Below, piece after piece: positions 33,399-41,437 of a stretch of DNA of 64,000 nucleotides. The stretch's first letter is position 1; every line of letters begins with the position of its first letter. The notes beneath the pieces were generated by a model. The model was not told the DNA's origin. It was given only the letters and a program-made list of their open reading frames with translations, and made no database searches. Source of the stretch: CAWCUU01 sp963798855 (GTDB lineage: Bacteria; Gemmatimonadota; Gemmatimonadetes; Longimicrobiales; RSA9); NCBI GenBank assembly GCA_963798855.1, contig CAWCUU010000004.1:186001-250000 (forward strand), written 5' to 3'. The position numbers were made by a program, and so were the translations under genes.

Positions 33399-34579
33399 CG
33401 GCGGGCCAGCTCGGCCACCGCCGCGACGGTGGTGTCCACCTCGCGCTCCGTGTTGAAATAGTGAGGCGAGAGGCGCACCGCCGACGCCGCGCCCTTCTCA
33501 TCCATGTCGATGACGGCGGAGGAGCGAGGCGACGCGCTCGCGTTGATGCCCCACTCCCGGAGCTCCCGAACGACGTCGTCCGCATCGCGACCGGCGACCT
33601 CGGCAGTCGCGATCGCGCACAGCCGCGGCCCGCGATCGAGCACCCGCACGCCCGCGTCGCGCAAGCCCGCCCGCACGCGCGCCGCCAGCTCGGCGGCGCG
33701 CGTACCGGCCGCCTCGACCCCGACCTCCAGTGCATACCGCGCCGCGGCGCCGAGCCCGAGCACGAGCGCGTAGGCGAACTCCCAGTTCTCGAAACGACGC
33801 GCGTCGGGCGCGAGCTCGTAGGCGTCCGGCGCCGTCCAGTCCGCTCCACGCATGTCGAGGTACAACGGATACCGTCCCGCCTCCAGCGTGCGGTCCGATA
33901 CGTACAGAAAGCCGACACCCCTCGGCCCGCGCAGGAACTTGCGCGCGGTGGCCGACAGGAAATCGCACCGGAGCGACTCGACGTCGATCGGGATCTGACC
34001 CACCGCCTGACAGGCATCGACCAGGAACGGGATCCCGGCCTCCGAGCACACCTCGCCCACCGCCTCCACCGGCTGGACGAGCCCGCTGTTCGTCGGTACC
34101 CACGTCACCGCGACCAGAGCCGGCGGATCGGTCCGTATCCGCTCCCGCACCGACTGGGGGTCTACGCCGCCCTCCGGGGCGTCCGCCGCCCGCACGACCG
34201 AGACGCCCCGGCGCCGTTGCAGCGAGAGGTAGAGAAGCTGGTTCGAGACGTAGTCGTTGCGCGTGGTCAGAACGACGTCGCCGGGGCCGAGATCGAAAGC
34301 CGACACCGCCTGCGCGAACGCCACCGTCGCGTTCTCGACCACCGCGATGTTGCGGCTCTGCGTCCCGACCAGACGACTCACCGCCGCGTACGCATCCGCG
34401 ATCGCATCCGCCGCATCCGCCGCTGCCTCGTAGCCGCCGCGCGACGCCTCCAGCTCCAGGTGGGAGACGACCGCGTCCAGCACCGGCCCCGGCATGAGCG
34501 AGGCCCCGGCGTTGTTCAGGTGAATCAGCCCCTGCATCGTGGCCGGCGTGTCGGAGCGCCAGCGGTCGATCGCCTCCAC
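33395..34579 (-). CDS. Class V aminotransferase (PLP-dependent; cysteine desulfurase/epimerase-like fold)
   Basis: 394 residues. The start is probably GTG at 34579, with a GGGGGG ribosome site close by; an ATG lies 14 codons later. The N-terminal HLNNAGASL opening is typical of the isopenicillin-N epimerase/SufS-like branch. LVDACQAVGQIPID binds the cofactor and the PLP lysine is in SATARKFLRGPRGVGFLYV. No C-terminal active-site Cys loop of the SufS kind is evident, which argues against sulfur transfer. Coupled by ATGA to the YfcC-like carrier. Likely acts on an amino acid; the reaction is unknown. Confidence 0.85.
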   Translation of the reverse strand: MEAIDRWRSDTPATMQGLIHLNNAGASLMPGPVLDAVVSHLELEASRGGYEAAADAADAIADAYAAVSRLVGTQSRNIAVVENATVAFAQAVSAFDLGPGDVVLTTRNDYVSNQLLYLSLQRRRGVSVVRAADAPEGGVDPQSVRERIRTDPPALVAVTWVPTNSGLVQPVEAVGEVCSEAGIPFLVDACQAVGQIPIDVESLRCDFLSATARKFLRGPRGVGFLYVSDRTLEAGRYPLYLDMRGADWTAPDAYELAPDARRFENWEFAYALVLGLGAAARYALEVGVEAAGTRAAELAARVRAGLRDAGVRVLDRGPRLCAIATAEVAGRDADDVVRELREWGINASASPRSSAVIDMDEKGAASAVRLSPHYFNTEREVDTTVAAVAELARR

Positions 34580-34644
34580 GGTCCCCCCTTCAGCGGCAGG
34601 CGGCTGGCCTGCGCCGTGTCCGAATCCAGACGACGAAGCCGGCA

Positions 34645-35343
34645 CTATATCGCCCTGCCGGTCGTCCCGCCCCTCGCCGAATCGCCTCGCCCGAGCGCGC
34701 TCTCCGGCTCCTGCTGCTCCTCCTCCTCGTCCTCCTCGCCGTCGCTCAGCGTCTCCCAACCCTCCTTCGCGAGCCACGGCACCATCAGCGCGGCGGCGAC
34801 GGGGTCCGCCCACCACCAGCCGGCCAGCGCGTTCAGCAGCAACCCGAGCAGCAGTGTCATCGACAGGTACGCGCACGCGAGCGTCTCGTGCGCCTCCGCG
34901 CGCAGCGCACGGCTCCCCAGCGCCGCGGCCGCCCGGAGCTTGGCGCGGGCGAGCAGCGGCATCACGAGAAGCGACAGGGCGGCAAGAAAGATCCCGACGA
35001 GCGATTGCTCCGGTCGCTCGCCTCCCGCCAGCGAGCACACCGCCTCGTACGCGATGTAGCCGGCTAGGAGCAGAAAGGTGACGCCGATCGCGCGCCGGGC
35101 GACCGCTTCCGCGCGCGGTGTCCGCGCATCGTCGCCCTCGAGCTCCGCCCGGATGCGCCACCACGCAGCGATTCCGGCAGCGATCTCGATCGCGCTGTCC
35201 AGCCCGAAGCCGACGAGCGCGATGCTCCCCGCGGCCACGCCCGAACCCACGGCCACGCCCGCCTCGACGAGGTTGTAGCCGAGCGTCGAGAGAATCAGCA
35301 GACGCGCGCGGTTGGCCCAGAAGCGGCGGGATCGGTGGTCCAC
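34645..35343 (-). CDS. Cation diffusion facilitator-type transporter, short form
   Basis: 232 residues with five to six membrane helices. GLDSAIEIAAG in the second helix holds the Asp of the CDF metal site, and WWWADPVAAALM near the end of the membrane part matches the second metal-site helix (D-P in place of the usual H-x3-D, so selectivity may be altered). The C-terminal cytoplasmic dimer domain of full CDF proteins is absent; instead there is a tail with a run of about eight acidic residues, which could act as a soft metal sensor. The gene is divergent (106 bp) from a Cys/His/Met-rich secreted protein gene. Confidence 0.8.
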   Translation of the reverse strand: MDHRSRRFWANRARLLILSTLGYNLVEAGVAVGSGVAAGSIALVGFGLDSAIEIAAGIAAWWRIRAELEGDDARTPRAEAVARRAIGVTFLLLAGYIAYEAVCSLAGGERPEQSLVGIFLAALSLLVMPLLARAKLRAAAALGSRALRAEAHETLACAYLSMTLLLGLLLNALAGWWWADPVAAALMVPWLAKEGWETLSDGEEDEEEEQQEPESALGRGDSARGGTTGRAI

Positions 35344-35449
35344 GGGAACTCCGGCTCGTGCCCGGATGGTTTATGGTCCGAGACACAACAATGCACCGCT
35401 CGCGACGCTTTGCGTAGGGGATCTCCCCTCCGGTCGTTGCCGCTCAGCC

Positions 35450-35929
35450 ATGAGGATCCTAGCTTCGGGCATGCCCCTCCTAGCCCGGATTCGCCGCTCA
35501 CTGCACCGGTCGGCCGGCCGTTGGACCGTGTCGGCCGCGCTCGTGCTGTTCTTCGGCGCGCTCTGGAACGAGGGGGCGCTGTGCCGCTGCGTCATGGATG
35601 GCGGCAGCCTCATGACCTCGGCGGGGGACGCCGGAGCGCACGGCGACATGGCAATGGGCGGCTCGCACGTGGTGAGCTCCGCCGGTGCCCCGATATCCGG
35701 CGTCGACGCGATCGTCGCGTCCCAGGCAGAATGCGCGCACGCGCATGACTGCTGCGGCTGCCTCGGGACGTGTCAGGGAGCGGGGCAACCTCTGCCACCC
35801 GGTCGAACGCGTCTCGTCCGCGTGGACGGGACGGGCCGCGCCGAGCCGCCCACCCGACACGAGACCGATCTCGGGCGCACGACTTCCCGCCTCATTCCGC
35901 CCGCCAACCCTCCTCCGTCGCTGGCGTAG
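35450..35929 (+). CDS. Secreted Cys/His/Met-rich protein, probable metal binder
   Basis: 159 residues. A basic N-terminus and one hydrophobic segment at about 28-45 (signal peptide or anchor) are followed by LCRCVMDGG, a Met/His/Gly stretch (AHGDMAMGGSH) and a dense Cys/His cluster, ECAHAHDCCGCLGTC. These are the kinds of residues that hold Cu(I) or Zn(II). I know no named family; it recalls the small periplasmic proteins found near copper-resistance genes. No clear ribosome site supports the chosen ATG; another in-frame ATG lies seven codons later. Followed by two more secreted-protein genes in the same direction. Confidence 0.62.
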   Translation: MRILASGMPLLARIRRSLHRSAGRWTVSAALVLFFGALWNEGALCRCVMDGGSLMTSAGDAGAHGDMAMGGSHVVSSAGAPISGVDAIVASQAECAHAHDCCGCLGTCQGAGQPLPPGRTRLVRVDGTGRAEPPTRHETDLGRTTSRLIPPANPPPSLA

Positions 35930-36001
35930 TCTCGACGCAGCATCCGGATGCGGCGCTTCCGTCGCATCCCGCCAACTACGTCAGAACGAACGGAGATCCA
36001 C

Positions 36002-36334
36002 ATGGCCATCAGGCCTCGAATGCCGTCCCCCGCGGGGCGGCGCCGCTGCCTCGTGGCGAGCTCGCTGCTCGCGCTCGTCGCCTCGGCGAGCGGTCTGAGC
36101 GCCCAGGGCGAGACGCCCGCGGACACCGCCTCGCAGCAGCCGGATTCGACGGCGCCTCTCTGCAAGCTGCAGGCGATCACGGTGACCGGAACTGCGACGC
36201 GCCCGCGGGCGCCGCAGGCGGCGCGCTCCGTTCCCGCCCCGGTCCCAACCTATCCGGAGCTGCGTGCGGGCGGATTCGTCTCTCCGGGCCAACCGCGCTC
36301 GCTCTACCTCACGACGCGACTCGAGATCCCCTGA
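36002..36334 (+). CDS. Short secreted protein resembling the two ends of a TonB-dependent receptor
   Basis: 110 residues. A signal peptide ends near GLSAQ (about 36). The segment LQAITVTGTATR is the classic start of a TonB-dependent receptor plug. Instead of a plug and 22-strand barrel, only about 45 residues follow, closing with QPRSLYLTTRLEIP, which looks like a terminal barrel strand. The simplest reading is a receptor gene that lost its middle in frame. It cannot form a channel. The stop overlaps the start of the next gene (TGATG), so it may persist as a translational leader for the His-rich outer-membrane protein. Confidence 0.6.
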   Translation: MAIRPRMPSPAGRRRCLVASSLLALVASASGLSAQGETPADTASQQPDSTAPLCKLQAITVTGTATRPRAPQAARSVPAPVPTYPELRAGGFVSPGQPRSLYLTTRLEIP

Positions 36335-37266
36335 TGCCGATGAACATGCATACACGTTCCGCCCGGCTTCGCACGCCCGCCGCCTTCCTGCTCGCGCTCA
36401 CCCTCATCGCGCCACGAGCGCTGCTCGCGCAGGAGCACCAGCACGAGCAGCCAGAGCACGACCACGAGCACGGCGAAGAGGATCACCATCACGGTGGGCT
36501 CCACTTTTCTCACCCGCTCGTGGCGGAATCGGTAACACCGGACACCAAGGTCCGCCTCGATACCCACTTCACCGACGGCGGCACGGGCTCGACGCTGGAG
36601 CTCGTGTTCGAGGCGGAGTATGCGTTCGCCCCCGCGTTCAGCATCGAGGTCGGCGCCACGCCGTACGTGCACAATCACCTGGAGGCGGCGGCACAGGCGG
36701 GGTCCGTCAGCGCCGCGCTCGCTCCCCCGTTGCGTGCCCATCTTGCCACACCTCCGGCGGGCCAGGCGGAGGATGCGTTCAGCGACCTCGACGTCGCCTT
36801 CAAGTTCGCGAACTTCGCTTTCGCGGACCGCGGAGTCCTCCTCGGCTATGGTGCGACCGTCGGCATCCCGATGAGGACGGGCGAGGAGCCGGTCCACGCG
36901 GTCACGACCGTCGAGCCATTCCTGGACATGGGCTATCAGCGCGGCATCTGGGAGCTGTCCGGATTCACCCGCTTCGCCATACCGACCGGGGCGGAGGAGG
37001 GAGAGCCGGGTCACGCCGATCTGGTGACCAACCTCGCGGTCCTGGCCCATCTCTCCGCTCAACTGCAGACGCTCCTGGAGATGGACTCCTCTTCGCCGCT
37101 TGGCGGCGGAGACGACCCCTCGCTCGTGCACCTCACGCCCGGGCTCAAGGTGCGACCGCTCCCGCACGAGGAGCACCTGATCGTCGGCGCCGGGCTCCGG
37201 ATCCCGATCAGCGAGACCAAGGTCTTCGACCGGCAGGCGATCATGTCCGTGTTCTGGCACTTCTGA
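36334..37266 (+). CDS. His-rich outer-membrane beta-barrel protein, metal-associated
   Basis: 310 residues. The signal peptide ends in LLAQ, followed directly by a His/Glu/Asp-rich run of about 25 residues (words such as HEQPEHDHEH and EEDHHHGG) that should bind Zn, Cu or Ni. The rest alternates amphipathic strands, several with paired Phe/Tyr (DVAFKFANFAFAD), and ends in a C-terminal Phe (FWHF), the assembly signal recognised by BAM. I do not recognise a named family; it resembles the transporter-associated OMPs found next to metal efflux genes. ATG at 36334 overlaps the preceding stop; further ATGs occur 2 and 4 codons on. Confidence 0.75.
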   Translation: MPMNMHTRSARLRTPAAFLLALTLIAPRALLAQEHQHEQPEHDHEHGEEDHHHGGLHFSHPLVAESVTPDTKVRLDTHFTDGGTGSTLELVFEAEYAFAPAFSIEVGATPYVHNHLEAAAQAGSVSAALAPPLRAHLATPPAGQAEDAFSDLDVAFKFANFAFADRGVLLGYGATVGIPMRTGEEPVHAVTTVEPFLDMGYQRGIWELSGFTRFAIPTGAEEGEPGHADLVTNLAVLAHLSAQLQTLLEMDSSSPLGGGDDPSLVHLTPGLKVRPLPHEEHLIVGAGLRIPISETKVFDRQAIMSVFWHF

Positions 37267-37340
37267 TTGCGGAGCCGCAAAGAACGCGGAGCGTGGGAGT
37301 GGGTTCACCGCCGAGATCGCCGAGAGCACGGAGCGGGCGG
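37267..37340. repeat. Degenerate GCCGAGA/CGCGGAG-type interspersed repeat
   Basis: The gap after the OMP gene has the words CGCAAAGAACGCGGAG and ACCGCCGAGATCGCCGAGAG, with a period of about 10-11 bases. They resemble the ACCGCAGAGACGCAGAG-like intergenic repeats seen in several GC-rich phyla. Related wording (GCCGAGAACGCC on the minus strand) recurs in the 5' end of the neighbouring GNAT gene. Confidence 0.45.
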
Positions 37341-37366
37341 GAACGCCGGACGACCGCGCTGGCGCC

Positions 37367-38056
37367 TCAGGCGGTGAGCCGCGGGTTCAGCCATTCGACG
37401 ACGGCCGCGTAGCCGAGGCTCTCGGGGTCCTCCGGAAGGTAGTGCGGCACGACGCGCAGCACGCGGAAGCCGTGCTTCAGCTGGAACGTGATGTTCGGAT
37501 CGGTCAGCTCACCGGACACCACGCGGTTGGCGTACTCCGCGGCGCTCATCCGATTCGCGTAGCAATGGTAGCCGGGAAGCCGCGCCCCGGAGCGGATCCG
37601 CGGCAGATCGAGCGAATCCGCCAGCTCGCGACGTGCCTCGTAGAGCAGCGACCCAATGCCGCGACCCTGCGCGTCGGGGTCGACGACCACACCGGCGCCG
37701 TACAACGTCCTGCCGTTCACCGGGTCGTGGTTCGTGAACATCCCGTCGTCGGTGAACTCCCACCAGCTGCCACGGATGTCGTAGTCGTCCCAGAGAATGA
37801 TCAGGCTCGAGGCCGAGCCGACGATCCGGTGCGACGCCGTCTCCTCAGCCACGAGCTGGCCTTCGGGGAAAATGCGCAGGTGCGAGCACAGCTCGCGCTC
37901 TGTCCATGTCGCGTCGGGAGAATAGACGCGGTGCGAGAGCGCGATCACGGCCGCAATGTCGCCCGCCCGCATCCGTCGCACACGGAGTTCACCGCGGGTC
38001 GGCCACGGCCGACGGCGTTCTCGGCGTTCCGTCCTAGGATGACGCTGACCGCTCAT
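37367..38056 (-). CDS. GNAT family N-acetyltransferase
   Basis: 229 residues. The N-terminal about 25 residues are Arg-rich and may be a spurious extension; the fold starts at LRVRRMRAGD. Acetyl-CoA is held by the GVVVDPDAQGRGIGSLLYEAR motif (R/Q-x-x-G-x-G/A). Further features are SSLIILWDDYDI and the C-terminal GFRVLRVVPHYL. In many bacteria this GNAT type is fused to or lies next to a carbon-nitrogen hydrolase, which is the gene immediately upstream here (67-bp gap). The acyl acceptor is unknown. Confidence 0.86.
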   Translation of the reverse strand: MSGQRHPRTERRERRRPWPTRGELRVRRMRAGDIAAVIALSHRVYSPDATWTERELCSHLRIFPEGQLVAEETASHRIVGSASSLIILWDDYDIRGSWWEFTDDGMFTNHDPVNGRTLYGAGVVVDPDAQGRGIGSLLYEARRELADSLDLPRIRSGARLPGYHCYANRMSAAEYANRVVSGELTDPNITFQLKHGFRVLRVVPHYLPEDPESLGYAAVVEWLNPRLTA

Positions 38057-38123
38057 CACGCCGATGCCCCTGGGGTCCCCACCGCGCTCGCGCGTGCCCC
38101 CGCGCCCGCGGGCTCCACATCGG

Positions 38124-39014
38124 TCACAGCCGGACGATCTCCGGGTGCCGCGCGATGCTGCGCGAACGCTCGCTGTCCAGCAGGGGCAGCACCGTGCCGA
38201 AGGAGCGGACCTTCTGGATCCGCTCGAGATCGAGGTCGCCGATGACCATGCTCTCCTGGTTCGGCACACCCTCGGCGAGGATCCCGTCGCGGGCGAAGCC
38301 GAAGTCGCTCGGAGTGAGGATCGAGGCCTGCCCGTAGTTGAGCGACACGGCGGGGACCATCGGCAGCGAGCCCACCGTCGTCGCGTGAACCACGTACATG
38401 TGGTTTTCGATCGCCCGGGCCTGTGCACAGTACCGCACGCGCAGGAACCCCTGGCGATCGTCGGTGCAGCTCGGCACGAGCAGGACATTGACGCCCTCGC
38501 GAGCAGCGGACCGCGCGATCTCCGGGAACTCGACGTCGTAGCAGATCGCGATCGCCATCCGCCCGAACGCGGTCTCGAAGATGCGCAGTGTCTCGCAGGG
38601 GGCGACGTCCCACTCCTCCGTCTCCCAACGGGTCATGTGCAGCTTCTCCTGCACGCCGCACTCGCCGGACGGGTGGAAGATGAAGGATGCATTGTGGACC
38701 ACATCGGGTTGCTCGGCGTTCCGCACCGGGATCGAGCCGGCGACGATATAGAGCCCGTTGTCGCGGGCCAGCGCTCGCATCAGCTGCCGGAAACGCGGCA
38801 GCTCGTCGGCGAGATCGCGGATCTGCTCGCGGATCGGCCGGTACACATCGCCGAGCGTCAGCAGCTGCGCGGTGAAGTACTCCGGGAACAGCATGAGATG
38901 GCAGTGATAATCGGCTGCCGTACGCACCAGCCCGCGTACCTGACTGGCGAATTCATCGAACTCACGGACCGGGCGGATGAAGTACTGCAACGCGGCCACT
39001 CGTAGCGATTCCAT
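38124..39014 (-). CDS. Carbon-nitrogen hydrolase (nitrilase superfamily)
   Basis: 296 residues. The catalytic triad is E45 (FPEYF), K124 (QEKLHMT) and C158 (AICYDVEFPE). It belongs to the amidase-like branch commonly fused to GNAT domains; here the two modules are separate genes in the same order. Likely hydrolyses an amide or N-carbamoyl bond in the cytoplasm; substrate unknown. No signal peptide. Its start faces the divergent M1 peptidase gene across 150 bp that contain three GCAACT/AGTTGC words. Confidence 0.92.
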   Translation of the reverse strand: MESLRVAALQYFIRPVREFDEFASQVRGLVRTAADYHCHLMLFPEYFTAQLLTLGDVYRPIREQIRDLADELPRFRQLMRALARDNGLYIVAGSIPVRNAEQPDVVHNASFIFHPSGECGVQEKLHMTRWETEEWDVAPCETLRIFETAFGRMAIAICYDVEFPEIARSAAREGVNVLLVPSCTDDRQGFLRVRYCAQARAIENHMYVVHATTVGSLPMVPAVSLNYGQASILTPSDFGFARDGILAEGVPNQESMVIGDLDLERIQKVRSFGTVLPLLDSERSRSIARHPEIVRL

Positions 39015-39164
39015 CGTCCCTGCCCGGTCCTCGGAGCGAAGCCCTCGCTGCACCATGCGATCGGTGCAACTCGGCGGGCAAGTTGCGCGCCGGGGGCGAG
39101 TTGCGGCGCGCTCTCCCGAGCCTGATCTTCCTGCTGCCGTCCCGAACAGGCAAGGAGAGCGAAC

Positions 39165-41177
39165 ATGCGAAGGTTCCTCGTACCCGCGCTCGTCACTGCG
39201 CTGGCCGCGTGCGCGAGCGGCCCGACTCCGCCCCCCGCGCCGCCCGCGCCGGAGCCGGAGCCGGTCGCGGCGCCACCGGCCGCGCCCGAGCGGCCGCTGC
39301 CCTATCCCGTGCTGCCGTGGATCGACTTCCGTCAGGCCATCAAACGCGGGACGCGAACCATGACCGGTGAGCCCGGGCCGTCCTACTGGACCCAGTGGGT
39401 CGACTACACGATCCAGACACACGTGGATCCCGAGGCGAAGCGACTCGAGGGCACGGAGGAGGTTGTCTATCACAACCGCTCGCCCGCTACCCTCCGCGAC
39501 CTGTACGTCAACCTTCTGCAGAACTTCCACGCCCCCGGCCAGCAGCGGGGCGAGGCCGCGGAGATCACCGGCGGCATGGAACTGCAGCGCGTCGCCGTGG
39601 AGGGCCAGGATCTGACCGAAAGCACCAATGGCACGGGCTACGAGGTGGATGGCACGCTGATGCGCATCATCCCGCCCCGGCCCGTGCCGCCGGGCGACGT
39701 CGTGCGCCTGTCCTTCGACTGGTCGTTCAAGCTGCCGCAGGCCGGCATCAGCGGCCGCATGGGATACAGCAAGGACAACCTGCTCTTCCTGGCCTACTTC
39801 TACCCGCAGATGGCGGTCTACGACGACGTGATCGGCTGGCACCGCGACCACTTCATGGGCACCGCCGAGTTCTACGCCGACTTCGGCAACTACGACCTGT
39901 CCGTGGAAGTACCGGAAGGCTGGATCGTGAACGGCACCGGGACGCTCGACAACGGAGGCGACGTCCTGCAGCCGCAGGTTCTGCAGCGACTACGCCAGGC
40001 CGAGCGGAGCGACCAGGTGGTCCACGTCATCACGCCGGCGGACTTCGGAAACGCGACGCAGCACGAGCCGGGCGGAAGGCTCACCTGGCACTTCTCCGCC
40101 GACTCCGTTCACGACGTCGCCTTCAGCGTCACGCGCGAGTCACGCTGGGATGCCGCGCGCACCCCCGTCGGCGACCGGGACGGAGACGGCCAGCCCGATT
40201 ATGCGCGCGTGGATGCCATCTGGCGCGAGAGCGCACCGAACTGGAAGGACGGCGCGCGCTTCGCCCAGGATGCGATCGCACACCACTCCCGCTTCACCGG
40301 CCTCTCCTATCCGTGGCCCCACATGACCGCGGTCGAAGGCGAGGACATCATCGGCGGGGGAATGGAGTACCCCATGATGACGATCATCGGGGCCTACAAC
40401 GGGCGCGCCGCGAGCGCGCTCTATTCCGTCGTCGCGCACGAGCTCGCTCACATGTGGATCCCGATGAGCGTCTCGAACAACGAGCGACGCTATGCCTGGA
40501 TGGACGAAGGCACCACGACCTTCAACGAGGACGCCGCCCGTGCCGACTTCTACCCGGACAGCCATCCGTACCAGGAGGACCAGCAGAGCTACATCGGCGA
40601 AGCGCTGACGGGCCAGGAGGAACCCATCATGCGCTGGTCCGACTACCATTACGACCCCGCCGCGTACGGCGTCGCCTCGTACGCGAAGCCCGGGAGCGTG
40701 CTCCATGCTCTGCGCGGCGTGCTCGGCGACTCGGTCTTCCTCGAGGCCTATCACGCCTTCTTCCAGCGCTGGAAGTTCAAGCACCCCTATCCCTGGGATC
40801 TCTTTGACACCTTCGAGGACGTAAGCGGGCGGAACCTCGGTTGGTTCGTTCGACCGTGGTACTACGAGAGCACCTTCCAGGGCCTCTGGGTTCTCGACCA
40901 GGCCGTCGAGAGCGTCACCGCGGGTGACGATGGCACCACCACCATCACGATCCACGACAACGGCTGGAACCCGATGCCCGTCCACCTCACCGTCACCCGC
41001 ACGGGCGGCGACACCCTGCACCTCGAGATCCCGGTCGATCGATGGCTCGAGGGCGCGACCACCGCCACCGTAACGGTACCGGCCGGTCCGGCGATAACGC
41101 GCGTGGAGATCGACGCTCAACGGATGTTTCCAGACGTCGATCGCGACAACAACGTCTGGACGGCTGCAGGCCGCTGA
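39165..41177 (+). CDS. M1 family zinc metallopeptidase, lipoprotein
   Basis: 670 residues. Lipobox LAAC and a Pro/Ala/Glu linker precede an N-terminal beta domain (about 75-330) and the catalytic domain. The exopeptidase loop is GGGMEYPMM and the zinc motif is H425-E-L-A-H429 with E448 in WMDEGTT. M1 enzymes remove N-terminal residues from peptides; this secreted form presumably works in the periplasm on peptide nutrients. AAGGAGAG stands before the ATG. A second M1 enzyme at 49347-51443 has the same layout, so they are paralogues. Confidence 0.93.
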   Translation: MRRFLVPALVTALAACASGPTPPPAPPAPEPEPVAAPPAAPERPLPYPVLPWIDFRQAIKRGTRTMTGEPGPSYWTQWVDYTIQTHVDPEAKRLEGTEEVVYHNRSPATLRDLYVNLLQNFHAPGQQRGEAAEITGGMELQRVAVEGQDLTESTNGTGYEVDGTLMRIIPPRPVPPGDVVRLSFDWSFKLPQAGISGRMGYSKDNLLFLAYFYPQMAVYDDVIGWHRDHFMGTAEFYADFGNYDLSVEVPEGWIVNGTGTLDNGGDVLQPQVLQRLRQAERSDQVVHVITPADFGNATQHEPGGRLTWHFSADSVHDVAFSVTRESRWDAARTPVGDRDGDGQPDYARVDAIWRESAPNWKDGARFAQDAIAHHSRFTGLSYPWPHMTAVEGEDIIGGGMEYPMMTIIGAYNGRAASALYSVVAHELAHMWIPMSVSNNERRYAWMDEGTTTFNEDAARADFYPDSHPYQEDQQSYIGEALTGQEEPIMRWSDYHYDPAAYGVASYAKPGSVLHALRGVLGDSVFLEAYHAFFQRWKFKHPYPWDLFDTFEDVSGRNLGWFVRPWYYESTFQGLWVLDQAVESVTAGDDGTTTITIHDNGWNPMPVHLTVTRTGGDTLHLEIPVDRWLEGATTATVTVPAGPAITRVEIDAQRMFPDVDRDNNVWTAAGR

Positions 41178-41437
41178 ACCACCCGACCGACGGCTGAACG
41201 GCCGTCCAGCCGCGCTTGCGGAGCGTCGCGTGGGGCGTGGCAGGAAGAACGATCGACGCGCGCGTCCGTCCCCTCCCCCGGTGCGGACGACGGGCGCGCG
41301 ACAACAGCACCCTTGCTGTGGCCGGGGTGCCTGTTCTAGCTTCGAACCATGGTAGTGATCCCCGGTCACTCCACCGTCTCTCCTTGCGTCACCTCCCGGG
41401 GTGCCCGTTTCCCAGGCACGATTCGGGGGCAGTTAGA

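Noticed and set aside
41313..41342. TTGCTG/TAGCTT with 18-bp spacing before the BTAD gene
   Set aside because: Weak match at both boxes; not distinguishable from background.
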